From: Mucilaginibacter sp. MD40
GTDB taxonomy: Bacteria > Bacteroidota > Bacteroidia > Sphingobacteriales > Sphingobacteriaceae
Assembly: GCF_002288635.1 (NCBI RefSeq)
Contig: NZ_NRSW01000001.1
Location: 3,801,852-3,865,851 of the forward strand
Direction: 5' to 3'
DNA: 64,000 nt
Under the pieces are notes generated by a model, which saw only the letters and a list, made by a program, of their open reading frames with translations, was not told the DNA's origin and searched no databases. Every line of letters begins with the position of its first letter. Positions within the stretch are counted from its first letter, which is position 1. Below are positions 40,005 to 50,102 of this stretch, one piece after another. A program made the position numbers and the translations under genes.

Positions 40005-41957
40005 ATGAAATTCATCATCAAATTAAAGGAATTTTTTAAGAAAAAGAAACCGTCTTACCGGGTGATCCCGGAAGATATCCGGATGAAGCTGGTGGAATCT
40101 TCGTGCATACAGGTGTCAAGAGGGGTGTTTTTTTCAACCGTGATCATTATCGTATCATTTATGCCGGTATTTCTTTTAACCGGACAGGAAGGGAAATTAT
40201 TCCACCCGCTGGCCTATACGAAAACGTTTATCCTGGCAGTAGATGCCATATTAGTGGTAACACTGGCCCCGGTGCTGATTTCCTTTTTCATGAAAGGAAA
40301 GTTTTTGCCTGAAAATGTTAACCCCGTAAACCGCGTGCTTGAACGGATTTATGAACCGATGATCAGGGCATGTATCAAAAGAAGAAAAATCACTATCGGG
40401 ATAAATATAATTGCGTTACTCATCAGCATTCCCCTGGTGATGAGTTTGGGCCGGGAATTTATGCCCCCGCTGGATGAAGGCACCCTTTTGTTCATGCCGG
40501 TCATGATGCCGGACGTATCCAATTCAGAAGCCAAAAGGTTATTGCAGGTGCAGGATAAGATCATCGCGTCTGTGCCGGAGGTAACGCATGTGATGGGAAA
40601 AGCGGGAAGGGCCTATACGGCTACCGATAACTCGCCAATCAGCATGATAGAAACCATCATCATGCTAAAGCCAAGGGATCAGTGGAGAAAAGGTTTTACA
40701 AAAGACAGTATCATTAATGAATTGAATAAAAAACTCCAGATTCCAGGCGTGATCAACGGATGGACCCAGCCGATCATCAACCGGATCAACATGCTTTCAA
40801 CGGGTATCCGAACAGACGTTGGAATAAAAGTGTTTGGTCAGAATTTGGATACGATCTATTCCTTTTCCCAAAAGGTAGAGAAGGCGCTGGAAGGAACACC
40901 CGGTATAAAAGACCTGTATGTCGAGCCTATCACCGGCGGGAAATATATAGATATCATTGTAAAACGGCAGGAAATTGGGCGCTATGGACTAAGTATAGAT
41001 GACGTAAATGCCGTAGTGGAAAGCGCCCTTGGCGGGATGCAGCTTACAACAACCATAGAGGGACGCCAGCGTTTTTCGGTAAACGCCCGTTTTGCTCAAA
41101 ATTTCAGAGATAATATTCAATCCCTAAAAAGATTGCAGGTGCAAACCATGAGCTACGGCCCGATCCCATTGGAAGCTGTGGCGAACGTGAAAATAAGCGA
41201 AGGGCCGCCGATGATCAACTCTGAGAATGCCATGCTGCGCGGAACCGTCCTTTTTAACGTAAGGGAAAGAGACCTGGCAAGCACAGTAGAAGAAGCGCAA
41301 AAGAAATTAAATTCAATGATCAGCAAAATGCCGAAAGGTTATTACCTGACCTGGAGCGGAAATTATGAGAACCTGATACGTGGCGAAAAAACCTTGAAAA
41401 TCATCATGCCGGTTGTAATAGTGGTCATTTTCATGTTCATGTATTTCGCATTCAATTCCATGCGGGAATCCTTTTTAAGCTTGATCACGATCCCATTTGC
41501 GCTTATTGGCGGGGCCTATATCGTTTACTTCTGGGGAGTGAATATTTCTATTGCCGTCGCCGTAGGATTCATTGCATTGTTCGGATTAGCCGTGGAGACG
41601 AATATTGTGATGGTTATTTACCTCAATGATGCCATGTTGCAATTAGTTGCGAAAAAGGGGAATTCGAGTGATACCATTACGAGGGATGAGCTGAAGGAAT
41701 ATGTGATAGCCGGGGCTGCTAAGAGGTTAAGGCCAAAGCTGATGACCGTTAGTGTATCCCTATTTGGCCTGGTGCCCATACTCTGGAGTACGGGCGTAGG
41801 AAGTGATGTGATGATACCTATCGTGTTGCCTATGATAGGCGGTGTACTGACTTCTTCAACGTTTATCCTGCTGGTAACGCCGCTGATCTTCCTGATGAAC
41901 AAGGAACACGAATTAAAAAAACACGGGAAAATAGAAGTAATGGAAACGCATCACTAA
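40005..41957 (+). CDS. cusA: CusA/CzcA-type RND metal efflux pump, C-terminal part
   Basis: The ATG at 40005 gives 650 residues; the frame is open back to 39945. After a basic leader (MKFIIKLKEFFKKKKPSYRV) it resumes the RND sequence at VESSCIQVSRGVFFSTVIII (TM5), the second porter domain, and TM helices with FGLAVETNIVMVIYL and AAKRLRPKLMTVSVS (relay Glu and Lys). The break lies exactly in the TM4-TM5 cytosolic loop, so two chains could assemble. Alternatively a single frameshift (real or in the assembly) has split one gene. Stop and start are 4 nt apart, which looks like a designed junction. Confidence 0.9.
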   Translation: MKFIIKLKEFFKKKKPSYRVIPEDIRMKLVESSCIQVSRGVFFSTVIIIVSFMPVFLLTGQEGKLFHPLAYTKTFILAVDAILVVTLAPVLISFFMKGKFLPENVNPVNRVLERIYEPMIRACIKRRKITIGINIIALLISIPLVMSLGREFMPPLDEGTLLFMPVMMPDVSNSEAKRLLQVQDKIIASVPEVTHVMGKAGRAYTATDNSPISMIETIIMLKPRDQWRKGFTKDSIINELNKKLQIPGVINGWTQPIINRINMLSTGIRTDVGIKVFGQNLDTIYSFSQKVEKALEGTPGIKDLYVEPITGGKYIDIIVKRQEIGRYGLSIDDVNAVVESALGGMQLTTTIEGRQRFSVNARFAQNFRDNIQSLKRLQVQTMSYGPIPLEAVANVKISEGPPMINSENAMLRGTVLFNVRERDLASTVEEAQKKLNSMISKMPKGYYLTWSGNYENLIRGEKTLKIIMPVVIVVIFMFMYFAFNSMRESFLSLITIPFALIGGAYIVYFWGVNISIAVAVGFIALFGLAVETNIVMVIYLNDAMLQLVAKKGNSSDTITRDELKEYVIAGAAKRLRPKLMTVSVSLFGLVPILWSTGVGSDVMIPIVLPMIGGVLTSSTFILLVTPLIFLMNKEHELKKHGKIEVMETHH

Positions 41958-42000
41958 ATAATGAAAGTGTTGCAAGATGTTTAATCTTAAAAAAATCAGT

Positions 42001-43311
42001 ATGATGAATCAAAGCCGCAAAATAAAACCAATTCCCTGTCCGGGAGTCTGCCTCCGGGGTATAATAGGTATTGCCACAATACTTCTGATCCTTTCAGCGG
42101 ATGCAGTTAAGGCACAGCAGATGATGAGTATAAAAGGCATTCTTGATTCTATTGAGTCGGGTAACCCATCAATGAAGATGTACGATGCCGATATACGATC
42201 GATGAATGAAACAGCTAAAGGCGCAAAAAGCTGGATGGCGCCCGAATTAAGCACAGGTTTTTTTATGACGCCTTACAATCCTGCGCTTTGGAAAAAAAGC
42301 GGTGACATCAACGGTATGGGTCAATATTCGATAGCCGGTCAGCAGATGATCCCTAATAAAAGCAGGCTGGATGCAGAATCCAAATATATGAACGCCATGT
42401 CGACCGTTGAAGCACAAAAAAAAGGCGCCACACTAAATGACCTTTATGCACAGGCTAAATCTGCTTATTATGCCTGGATGATCCTTGAAAAGAAATTGGC
42501 CATTCTCAATCAGAACGAAAAGGTATTGAATTTTATGATAGGCAATGCGGAAACAAGGTATAAAAATGGATTAGAAAAGATCAATGCTTACTACAAAGCG
42601 AAAGCAGCCCTGGGCTCGTTGCAAAGCATGCGCCTGATGTTACAGAATGATGTAAAGCAAAAACGCATTTTGCTCAATACGTTAATGAATGCAAAAGACA
42701 AGATGAAGGATTATATGATCGATACGACCTATTTGGTAAGGGATTATTCATCTTATATCATCGACAGTTCCCTGTTTGTCAATTCAAGAAGTGATATCAA
42801 AGCGATAGAAAAAGATATTCAGCTAACTTATCTGAAACGGGAGCTGGAAAGGACAAAGTTAAAACCGGAATTCGGTATCCGTTATGAGCATATGTTCGGC
42901 TTTGGCGGAGCATCGAACCTATATACCTTGATGGGCATGGTGCGTATTCCCATCGCGCCCTGGAGCGCTAAAATGAATAAGGCAAATATAGAAGGGCTAA
43001 AATGGCAGGCCATTTCGCTGGAGGCCCAAAAACAGATGGTTATTAACGAAAGTACGGGTATGGCACACAGTGCGCTGACGGAAATTGAAACAAAGAAAAA
43101 GCAAATCGAATTGTTTGAAAAAAATATCATTCCCGCTTTACGCAGAAATTATCAAACGATGCAATTGGGATATGAGCAAAATACAGAGGAATTGTTTGAA
43201 TTGTATGATGCCTGGGAAACGCTGAATATGACGCAGCTGGATTACCTGGATCAACTGCAGCAATTGCTGGCCATGCAGGTCGAATTGGATCGGACGCTGC
43301 AAATACGTTAG
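42001..43311 (+). CDS. TolC-family outer-membrane efflux channel (CusC-like)
   Basis: About 436 residues from the ATG at 42001; an upstream in-frame ATG at 41977 is also possible. Signal peptide ends near AVKAQQ. The body is a long helical repeat of the OEP/TolC type (SIESGNPSMKMYDADIRSMN and ALGSLQSMRLMLQNDVKQ). It forms the exit channel for the RND pump encoded upstream. The gap to the first adaptor gene is 22 nt, so the four-gene set is one operon. Confidence 0.9.
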   Translation: MMNQSRKIKPIPCPGVCLRGIIGIATILLILSADAVKAQQMMSIKGILDSIESGNPSMKMYDADIRSMNETAKGAKSWMAPELSTGFFMTPYNPALWKKSGDINGMGQYSIAGQQMIPNKSRLDAESKYMNAMSTVEAQKKGATLNDLYAQAKSAYYAWMILEKKLAILNQNEKVLNFMIGNAETRYKNGLEKINAYYKAKAALGSLQSMRLMLQNDVKQKRILLNTLMNAKDKMKDYMIDTTYLVRDYSSYIIDSSLFVNSRSDIKAIEKDIQLTYLKRELERTKLKPEFGIRYEHMFGFGGASNLYTLMGMVRIPIAPWSAKMNKANIEGLKWQAISLEAQKQMVINESTGMAHSALTEIETKKKQIELFEKNIIPALRRNYQTMQLGYEQNTEELFELYDAWETLNMTQLDYLDQLQQLLAMQVELDRTLQIR

Positions 43312-43333
43312 AAACAGGTCCTTAATAATAACG

Positions 43334-44578
43334 ATGATGAAAAAAAAGAAAATAACGCTGATCATATTATCGGTCCTGGTCATATTAACTTCAGCCGCAT
43401 GGATTTACGTTAAGTACATGCGTCAAAAAAGTCATCCCTTGAAACCTGACGCTATGGCCAACATGGATATGGGAGATAAGGGACAGATGGATATGGATAT
43501 GCCGATGCCCGGGGAGGAAACGAATAACACTGCTATAGATACTAAACTTGGCTTTTTGCTGAAACCTACGAATGAATATGTATTGTCAAAAATTCCCACT
43601 ACGTCCATTCAAAATAAAACACAGGATATAGCGATAAATGCGTTTGGCCGCGTAGCCTATGATACCAGGCAGGTAGGATCTATTTCGGCGCGCATAACGG
43701 GGAGGATCGTAAAGCTTTATGTACGTTACCGGTTCCAAAAGGTAAACAAGGGGCAAAAGATCATGGATATATACAGTCCTGAAATAGTTACCGACGAACA
43801 AAATCTGCTGTATCTCTTAAAAAGCGATCCTGAAAACGCGCCTTTCATAACAGCGGCCAAAGAAAAACTATTGCTATTGGGTATGCGTGAAGAGCAATTA
43901 GCACAGGTCATCAGGACTCAAAAAGCGGACTTCACCATTTCGGTTTACAGCCCTTACAGCGGCCATATTCATGAGGCAAGCTCCCAGGGAACCGTTGAAA
44001 TGCCCTCAGCCCAACCCGGAGAGATGAAAAACATTGCCCTGATCACAGAAGAGCTTCCGCTTAAAGAAGGGATGTACGTGCAACAGGGGCAACCAGTCTT
44101 CAGTGTGTTCGATCCGGGTAAAGCATGGGTGATCCTGAATTTTTTTGCTGATAAACAAGCCATTATAAAAAAAGGAAGCCCGGTCCGCATTGTTCCTGAA
44201 ACTGCCCCGGGGAAGAGTTTCCAGGCAACTATAGATTATATCGAGCCTTTTTATCGCAAAGACAGCAAAACGGTTACAGCACGTGTGTACTTTGATAACA
44301 CCAAACTCAAAATTCCTGTCGGCAGCCAGGTTTCGGCTGTCATCACCAGTAAAAACCCGAATACAAACTGGCTTCCTTCAGACGCGCTGCTTTCCCTGGG
44401 GATGGACAAAGTGGTATTTGTCAAATACCTTACGGGCTTCAAAGCCCACAGGGTGATCACCGGTTTAACAAATGATAAATCAATTCAAATCCTTTCCGGT
44501 CTTTCTGTGAAGGATACGGTAGCAGCCAATGCGCAGTACCTGATGGACAGTGAAAGCTTTATAAAAGTAAACGAATAG
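43334..44578 (+). CDS. cusB: RND periplasmic adaptor (CusB-like), Met-rich N-terminus
   Basis: 414 residues with an N-terminal membrane or signal segment (about 7-27). A Met/Asp stretch (NMDMGDKGQMDMDMPMPG) follows, typical of Cu(I)/Ag(I) adaptors. It has the membrane-fusion domains, with ISARITGRIVKLYVRYRFQK and KGQKIMDIYSPEIVTDEQNL. It bridges pump and channel. A second adaptor gene follows after 2 nt. Confidence 0.9.
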   Translation: MMKKKKITLIILSVLVILTSAAWIYVKYMRQKSHPLKPDAMANMDMGDKGQMDMDMPMPGEETNNTAIDTKLGFLLKPTNEYVLSKIPTTSIQNKTQDIAINAFGRVAYDTRQVGSISARITGRIVKLYVRYRFQKVNKGQKIMDIYSPEIVTDEQNLLYLLKSDPENAPFITAAKEKLLLLGMREEQLAQVIRTQKADFTISVYSPYSGHIHEASSQGTVEMPSAQPGEMKNIALITEELPLKEGMYVQQGQPVFSVFDPGKAWVILNFFADKQAIIKKGSPVRIVPETAPGKSFQATIDYIEPFYRKDSKTVTARVYFDNTKLKIPVGSQVSAVITSKNPNTNWLPSDALLSLGMDKVVFVKYLTGFKAHRVITGLTNDKSIQILSGLSVKDTVAANAQYLMDSESFIKVNE

Positions 44579-44580
44579 TT

Positions 44581-45876
44581 ATGAAAAACAAAAACGCCAA
44601 TATAGGATTAGGTTACGGTACAACCGGCCCGCATGGGGTGAAGCGCAACCGGCTGCCTGTAACCCGCTCGCTACGCATTCCCGGTTTGTTTTTATTTTTT
44701 TTGATGGCATTGCTATCCTGTAAAAACAAAGCGGAGAAGCAAGTTACGCATACTTCAGCGGCCAAATTTTATTATACCTGCTCTATGCACCCCCAGGTCA
44801 TGCAGCACAAACCGGGAAATTGTCCGATCTGTGGCATGAAACTGATCGAAGTGAGCGAAACCAATACGGCGAAGGCCGATGAGATCCGGCTAACACAACA
44901 ACAAATACAGCTGGGTAATATCCTGGTGGACACCATAAACGATAAGCGCATTGGCGATAAGGTCATATTTACCGGAACGCTGAATTTCAACTTGTATAAA
45001 ACGGCGTCGGTAAGTGCAAGAGTGGCCGGAAGAATAGAAAAATTGTACTTCAAAAATATAGGGGATTATGTGCGTAAAGGTGATCCATTATTTGACATCT
45101 ATAGCGAGGAATTGAATAATGCACGCCAGGAATATATATACACACTTCAAAAAAAACAAACCCTTGATAATTCATTAATTGACTATGACCGTCTGGTACA
45201 GAGCGCCAGGAATAAGCTGCTCTTATGGGGATTAACGGAAAAACAGATTCAGGATTTAGGTAACAATAAACAGGTTACCAGACTAACCTCTTTTTACAGT
45301 ACAGCGTCAGGATTTATTACAGAATTAGGTGTAAAGGAAGGCGACTATGTCATGGAGGGGGGCAAGGTTGTCAACCTTGCCGATTTATCTACGCTTTGGG
45401 CGGAGGCACAGGTTTACGCTTCCCAGATGAATGATATTGATAAAAACGGGACTGTAACGGTCCAAATACCCGATATGCCGGGTAAAGAATTTAAGGGCCA
45501 CATTGAATTTGTTAACCCTGAGATCAATCCTGATACCCGCATTGATCTGGTACGGGTGGTTATCCCCAATACGGACCGTCAGTTAAAACCGGGTATGCCC
45601 GCCTATTTGATTTTTAGGGCACCGGTACACAAAGCTTTCTCCTTACCAATAGATGCGGTGTTGCGAGATGGCACGGTGTCGGTCGTTTGGGTTCAGACAG
45701 GAAAGAATACCTTCAAAAATAAAATGGTGGAAACCGGGCTGGAAACTGAAAATGATATCGAAATAAAATCGGGCCTGCAGAAAGGCGATATCGTCGTCAT
45801 TAACGGTGCCTATTTATTAAACAGCGAGTACAAATTCAAAAAGGGTTCAAGCCCGATGGGCGGCATGAAGATGTAG
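44581..45876 (+). CDS. cusB: RND periplasmic adaptor lipoprotein with heavy-metal-binding domain
   Basis: 431 residues. A long basic leader precedes a lipoprotein-type signal (FFLMALLSC). Residues about 60-92 form a zinc-ribbon-like heavy-metal-binding domain (YTCSMHPQVMQ and GNCPICGMKLIEV), then adaptor domains (VSARVAGRIEKLYFKNIGDY, FDIYSEELNNARQEYIY). The metal domain may hand Cu(I) to the pump. Two different adaptors in one operon suggest a mixed adaptor ring. Confidence 0.9.
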   Translation: MKNKNANIGLGYGTTGPHGVKRNRLPVTRSLRIPGLFLFFLMALLSCKNKAEKQVTHTSAAKFYYTCSMHPQVMQHKPGNCPICGMKLIEVSETNTAKADEIRLTQQQIQLGNILVDTINDKRIGDKVIFTGTLNFNLYKTASVSARVAGRIEKLYFKNIGDYVRKGDPLFDIYSEELNNARQEYIYTLQKKQTLDNSLIDYDRLVQSARNKLLLWGLTEKQIQDLGNNKQVTRLTSFYSTASGFITELGVKEGDYVMEGGKVVNLADLSTLWAEAQVYASQMNDIDKNGTVTVQIPDMPGKEFKGHIEFVNPEINPDTRIDLVRVVIPNTDRQLKPGMPAYLIFRAPVHKAFSLPIDAVLRDGTVSVVWVQTGKNTFKNKMVETGLETENDIEIKSGLQKGDIVVINGAYLLNSEYKFKKGSSPMGGMKM

Positions 45877-45906
45877 CATAGGAATTAGATGATATGAAAT
45901 CAAACC

Positions 45907-45937
45907 CGGGCAGTGTTCACCAATGCCGCTGCCCGGA
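45907..45937. terminator. Hairpin between convergent RND and copB genes
   Basis: Arms CCGGGCAG (45907-45914) and CTGCCCGG (45930-45937), extended by the outer TCAAA/TTTGA pairing. There is no long T-run, so termination strength is uncertain, but the position between two convergent stops fits. Confidence 0.5.
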
Positions 45938-46057
45938 CTTCGTTTGAAGTAATTTGTTTGCTGATCCGAATCTTATTTCCGCGCCTGGCCGGTTACTATA
46001 CCAAGCTATTGAAACCGGCGGCTGATCAACATTCCAGGAGGTAAAGAAAAGTAAAAT

Positions 46058-48100
46058 TTAATTTTTCACCTTTAACAACGCGGCATTGATCGCAACCACA
46101 ACAGTGCTGACGGTCATCAATACAGCCCCTGCGGCAGGGCTTAATACAATGCCCTGGTTATAAAGCACACCGGCAGCCAACGGCAAGGCAACGACATTGT
46201 ACCCGGTTGCCCAAACCAGGTTCTGGATCATCTTGCGATACGTTGCTTTTCCGAATAAAATTAAACCAACAATATCTTTCGGATTGCTGTTCACCAGAAC
46301 AATGCCTGCGGTTTCCGCAGCGATATCGCTGCCCGACCCAACGGCAATGCCGATATCGGCCTGTGCCAATGCAGGCGCATCGTTGACGCCGTCCCCGGTC
46401 ATCGCTACGAATTCGCCCTTTTTCTGTAATGCTTTTATTTCTTTCAATTTCTGATCAGGCAATACTTCGGCGATAAAACTATCCATGCCCAAAGTCTTGC
46501 TTACGCTTGCCGCTACTTTACTGTTGTCCCCGGTAAGCAATATGGATTTAATCTTTTCCTGTTTTAAAGTTTTGATCGCTTCTGCCGATTCAGGCCGTAT
46601 TTTGTCGGACAAAGCAATGTATCCGGCCAATTTTTTATCAATGATGACAAATACAACTGTTTCTGTATCATCAGCGGTAAAACCCTCAGGAATGGTTATC
46701 TTATTTTCCTTTAAATAGCCGGGGCTGACAACCAATATTTTTTTACCTTCTACCGTTGCTTCCACACCTTTGCCTGTAATGGCATTAAAATTTTCCGTTG
46801 CCGGTACTTTGATAGCCAGGTCTTTTACTTTTTGCAGAATGCCTGTCGCGATCGGATGTTCTGATTTTTGTTCCAATGCGGACGCTAAACGAAGGATTTC
46901 ATTTTCCTTTAGCTCTTTATCAAGGGAAATTATTTTTGAAACCTCAAACTTTCCTACAGTTAATGTGCCCGTCTTATCAAATACAACCGTTGTGATCTTT
47001 CTTGAATTCTCAAATGCGTTCCTATTTTTGATCAGTAAGCCATTCTTTGCGGACAGGGCTGTTGATTTGGCTACTACCAGAGGGACAGCTAAACCCAAAG
47101 CGTGAGGGCAGCAGATCACAATTACCGTAACCATTCTTTCCATAGCGAAGGCTAAGGGCTGGCCCGTCAGATACCAATATAAGAATGTGGCTATACCACT
47201 GCACAAAGCAATAATGGTTAACCATCTGGCGGCTGTATCTGCCAGCAATTGTGTTTTTGATTTTGATTTTTGTGCATCATCCACCAGCTTCACTACCTGC
47301 GAGAGGTAGGAATCTTTTGCGGCATGGGATACCGTAACTTTAAAAGAGCCGCTTCCGTTGATGGAGCCGGCGATCACTTTGTCCCCCTTTACTTTCTTTA
47401 CCGGTTTTGACTCTCCGGTAAGCATACTTTCGTTCAGATAACTTTCCCCTTCGAGTATGATCCCATCTGCAGCAACCTTTTCGCCCGGTTTTACCAGGAT
47501 GATATCATTTTCTTTTAATGTGTCCGTCTTGACATCATGGATCATATCGGGCATCACCATGTGGGCGTCTGATGGCATCAATTGTACCAATAACTCCAGT
47601 TCTTTGGACGCCCCTGCAATAGATTTCATTTCGATCCAATGCCCTAATAACATGATCCCGATCAGGGTTGTCAGTTCCCAAAAGAAATCCATACCCTTTA
47701 ACCCAAATACGATGGCTACGCTGTAGATGTAGGCAACTGTTATAGCGAAGCCGATCAGGAACATCATACCAGGGTTCTTTGCTTTTATTTCCCCGATCCA
47801 TCCCGTTAAAAAAGGCCAGCCCCCATAAAAAAATACCACGGTTGACAGCGCAAACAATAGATAGGAAGAACCTGCAAATTGCCAGTCAACACCAATGAAA
47901 CGCTGTATCATTGCCGATAGCAGCATGATCGGTAAAGTTAGTGCCAGCACCACAAAAAACCGCTTCCTAAAGTCGGCGATCATCATGGAATGATCATGCC
48001 CTGCCATACCCATTGAGGGATTGGAGCCATGGTGCATGGTGCTATGGTCCATTTTTGAGTGATCCGTTGCCGGCGATTCAGTGTGATGTTGATGTTCCAT
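46058..48100 (-). CDS. copB: CopB-type P1B ATPase (copper export, CPH motif)
   Basis: 680 residues. The N-terminus is His/Met-rich (MEHQHHTESPATDHSKMDHS) instead of an HMA domain, and the membrane metal motif is CPH (VICCPHALGLAVPL), both typical of CopB. Other marks are MLTGESKPV, VVFDKTGTLTVG, SEHPIATGI and TGDGVNDAPALAQADIG. It exports copper (Cu+ or Cu2+) or silver from the cytosol using ATP. It is convergent with the RND operon and 28 nt downstream of an MFS gene on the same strand. Confidence 0.95.
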   Translation of the reverse strand: MEHQHHTESPATDHSKMDHSTMHHGSNPSMGMAGHDHSMMIADFRKRFFVVLALTLPIMLLSAMIQRFIGVDWQFAGSSYLLFALSTVVFFYGGWPFLTGWIGEIKAKNPGMMFLIGFAITVAYIYSVAIVFGLKGMDFFWELTTLIGIMLLGHWIEMKSIAGASKELELLVQLMPSDAHMVMPDMIHDVKTDTLKENDIILVKPGEKVAADGIILEGESYLNESMLTGESKPVKKVKGDKVIAGSINGSGSFKVTVSHAAKDSYLSQVVKLVDDAQKSKSKTQLLADTAARWLTIIALCSGIATFLYWYLTGQPLAFAMERMVTVIVICCPHALGLAVPLVVAKSTALSAKNGLLIKNRNAFENSRKITTVVFDKTGTLTVGKFEVSKIISLDKELKENEILRLASALEQKSEHPIATGILQKVKDLAIKVPATENFNAITGKGVEATVEGKKILVVSPGYLKENKITIPEGFTADDTETVVFVIIDKKLAGYIALSDKIRPESAEAIKTLKQEKIKSILLTGDNSKVAASVSKTLGMDSFIAEVLPDQKLKEIKALQKKGEFVAMTGDGVNDAPALAQADIGIAVGSGSDIAAETAGIVLVNSNPKDIVGLILFGKATYRKMIQNLVWATGYNVVALPLAAGVLYNQGIVLSPAAGAVLMTVSTVVVAINAALLKVKN

Positions 48101-48127
48101 TTTTTAATTTATTAATAGATATTAAAT

Positions 48128-49381
48128 TTATGATTTAAGGACCAGTAACTTGTTTTTTGGCAATACCAAATACGCAGACCCCAGTAGAACGACCGCGACC
48201 GACCAATAAGCAATATGATTTGACCAAATCATAATTACTCCCCCGGTCACTACACCAGTGACCTGCCCAAGACTATTGACAGAACTAAATATTCCAAGGG
48301 ATGCCCCGTGCCCTTTTTCTGAATTTTTTGTTATGAGTGAGGCAAGGGCCGGCGTCAAAATGGCCATCCCCGTGGAAATGAAAGCGACATAAATTAGAAT
48401 CCATTCCATTGCCCGCGAAGTAGTGAGCATGAATATTCCAATGCCCAGGAATAGAAAGCCAAAAGGCAGCAAGCTGTTTTCACCTTTCTTATCGATTAAC
48501 CATGCAACAGGACCTAACTGCAGAAAGCCCATCAGTGAGCCACAAACGATAAAGACAACGCTCAATTGCTGCGGGCCGAACGAGAAAAGGCGCTGGGAAT
48601 GTAAGGCAAAGGTGCCTTCAAACATGGATAAGGCGAACTGACTGATAAAGGAAAAAGCAAGTAACGATAGGAATGTCCTATTTAATAATTTCCAGTTTGG
48701 GATCAGCAATATATTTGCCTTGGGTATAGCTTGCGTTGCTGCTTTACGGTGAACCTTGTGTGATTCCGGCAGCAAAATAACATAAAGAATAAACACCACT
48801 AATGCAAGCAAGGATGAAATAACAAAGGGTGTAGAAAATTTATCAAGTTTTAACTGCCCGAAAAAAAGATTAAGCTTTACATTAACTTTTAACAGATTTC
48901 CAAGTAAAGGGCCCGCAACCGCGCCGAGCCCGGCAATACTGCTCAGCACCGCCATATTTTTCCCTCTTTGTTCTTTTGAAGTCAAATCGGCAATGTAAGC
49001 CCCTGATGCGGTCACAAAACCGGCGGTAAAAATTCCGGCTAATAAACGGGAGGCATAAAGTAACATGATACTGCCTCCCAACGAAAAAAGGAAAGTGGAG
49101 ACTGCAAATCCGGCTATGCCCGTCAGGATGAGCGGCCGCCGACCTATCTTATCAGACAATGAACCCAGGTAAGAAGAGAACAAAAACTGGGTAAGCGGAA
49201 AACTCCCGGTGATCAACCCTACGTGGAGGGAAACCTTATCAGATGAAATGCTGCCTGACAGCAGCAACTTTTCAATATAGAACGGAAGCACCGGAAGCGT
49301 TATTCCCAACCCTGTCATTACCAGGAACACGCCGCACAGCAATATTATCTTTCGCTTATCATATTTTTTTATATTAATCAT
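48128..49381 (-). CDS. MFS efflux transporter (TetA/DHA1-like)
   Basis: 417 residues with 12 predicted membrane helices. Motif A is in SSYLGSLSDKIGRRPLILTG and motif C-like glycines in SSIAGLGAVAGPLLGNLLK, marking a drug:H+ antiporter. The substrate is unknown; in this setting a small toxic compound or metal chelate is possible. It is upstream of copB on the same strand and probably co-transcribed. Confidence 0.88.
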   Translation of the reverse strand: MINIKKYDKRKIILLCGVFLVMTGLGITLPVLPFYIEKLLLSGSISSDKVSLHVGLITGSFPLTQFLFSSYLGSLSDKIGRRPLILTGIAGFAVSTFLFSLGGSIMLLYASRLLAGIFTAGFVTASGAYIADLTSKEQRGKNMAVLSSIAGLGAVAGPLLGNLLKVNVKLNLFFGQLKLDKFSTPFVISSLLALVVFILYVILLPESHKVHRKAATQAIPKANILLIPNWKLLNRTFLSLLAFSFISQFALSMFEGTFALHSQRLFSFGPQQLSVVFIVCGSLMGFLQLGPVAWLIDKKGENSLLPFGFLFLGIGIFMLTTSRAMEWILIYVAFISTGMAILTPALASLITKNSEKGHGASLGIFSSVNSLGQVTGVVTGGVIMIWSNHIAYWSVAVVLLGSAYLVLPKNKLLVLKS

Positions 49382-49573
49382 CCGGGCATTTTTAGTATAA
49401 TTTCCCCTGCATTGTTAAATCCAAACGGATCAGATCCCAATCAGTCCATGGAAGAAATGATCGTTACCCAACAGGTTTCGGTGCTGATCATTTCCATAAA
49501 GTATAGTTGCTGACTTCGGACAGGCCTGTAACTAAAAAAAACTGTTCACCGGTCGCTTGCGGACAGCGGCCAT

Positions 49574-49804
49574 TTATTTTTGCTTTGCTGAATCATTTTC
49601 CAGGATCTTTTTCTTTTCCTGGTACTCTTCTGTTGTGATCTCACCCGAAGCAAACCGCTTCTGTAAAATATCGAGCGGCGATTCTTTTTTCTTTCGCTGC
49701 CCGGGAATATCATAAGGTGTTGCGAATATCCAAAAAAGGAGGATCATCCAAACGAACCACCATATCAGGTGCATTCCCCAAAAATTACCGTTGTAGTACA
49801 TCAT
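49574..49804 (-). CDS. Small SHOCT-domain membrane protein
   Basis: 76 residues: one membrane helix (WWFVWMILLFWIFA) and a C-terminal SHOCT motif (LDILQKRFASGEITTEEYQE). SHOCT segments are oligomerisation tails on small membrane proteins, frequent in metal resistance loci. It is followed upstream by two other small membrane protein genes on the same strand. Confidence 0.85.
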   Translation of the reverse strand: MMYYNGNFWGMHLIWWFVWMILLFWIFATPYDIPGQRKKKESPLDILQKRFASGEITTEEYQEKKKILENDSAKQK

Positions 49805-49820
49805 GATCTTTATAATTTAA

Positions 49821-50102
49821 TTATTTATTTCGGCCTAAGGCAGCGTTGTAAATTACAGCTATGCAAGCGCCCATTAACCAGGCGATAATGAACCACTCTA
49901 TGATTCCCGTTATCGCTTCAGCGAAAGTAATAGGTGCCTTTCTGATAATAGCAGTAAAGTCGAAACTATGAGCGAGGGAGCCGAAAAATCTGGCCACAGC
50001 CTCGTTACCGAGCGCCAACGAAATGATAATGCACCCGGAATAGATGATGGCAACGGTTGTGCCGGCTTCAAATCCTAACTTAGTTACATGCAAACGATTC
50101 AT
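49821..50102 (-). CDS. DUF5676-like small membrane protein
   Basis: 93 residues with two membrane helices (TVAIIYSGCIIISLALG and GIIEWFIIAWLMGACIAVIYN). The pattern matches DUF5676 proteins, which occur in copper and heavy-metal loci of many bacteria. The function is unknown. The start overlaps the stop of the next upstream gene by 4 nt. Confidence 0.7.
   Translation of the reverse strand: MNRLHVTKLGFEAGTTVAIIYSGCIIISLALGNEAVARFFGSLAHSFDFTAIIRKAPITFAEAITGIIEWFIIAWLMGACIAVIYNAALGRNK

Noticed and set aside
39990-40005. Programmed +1 frameshift at ATT-TAA-C
   Set aside because: The P-site slip would be poorly paired and no clear stimulatory element is visible; kept only as a possibility in the split-pump finding.
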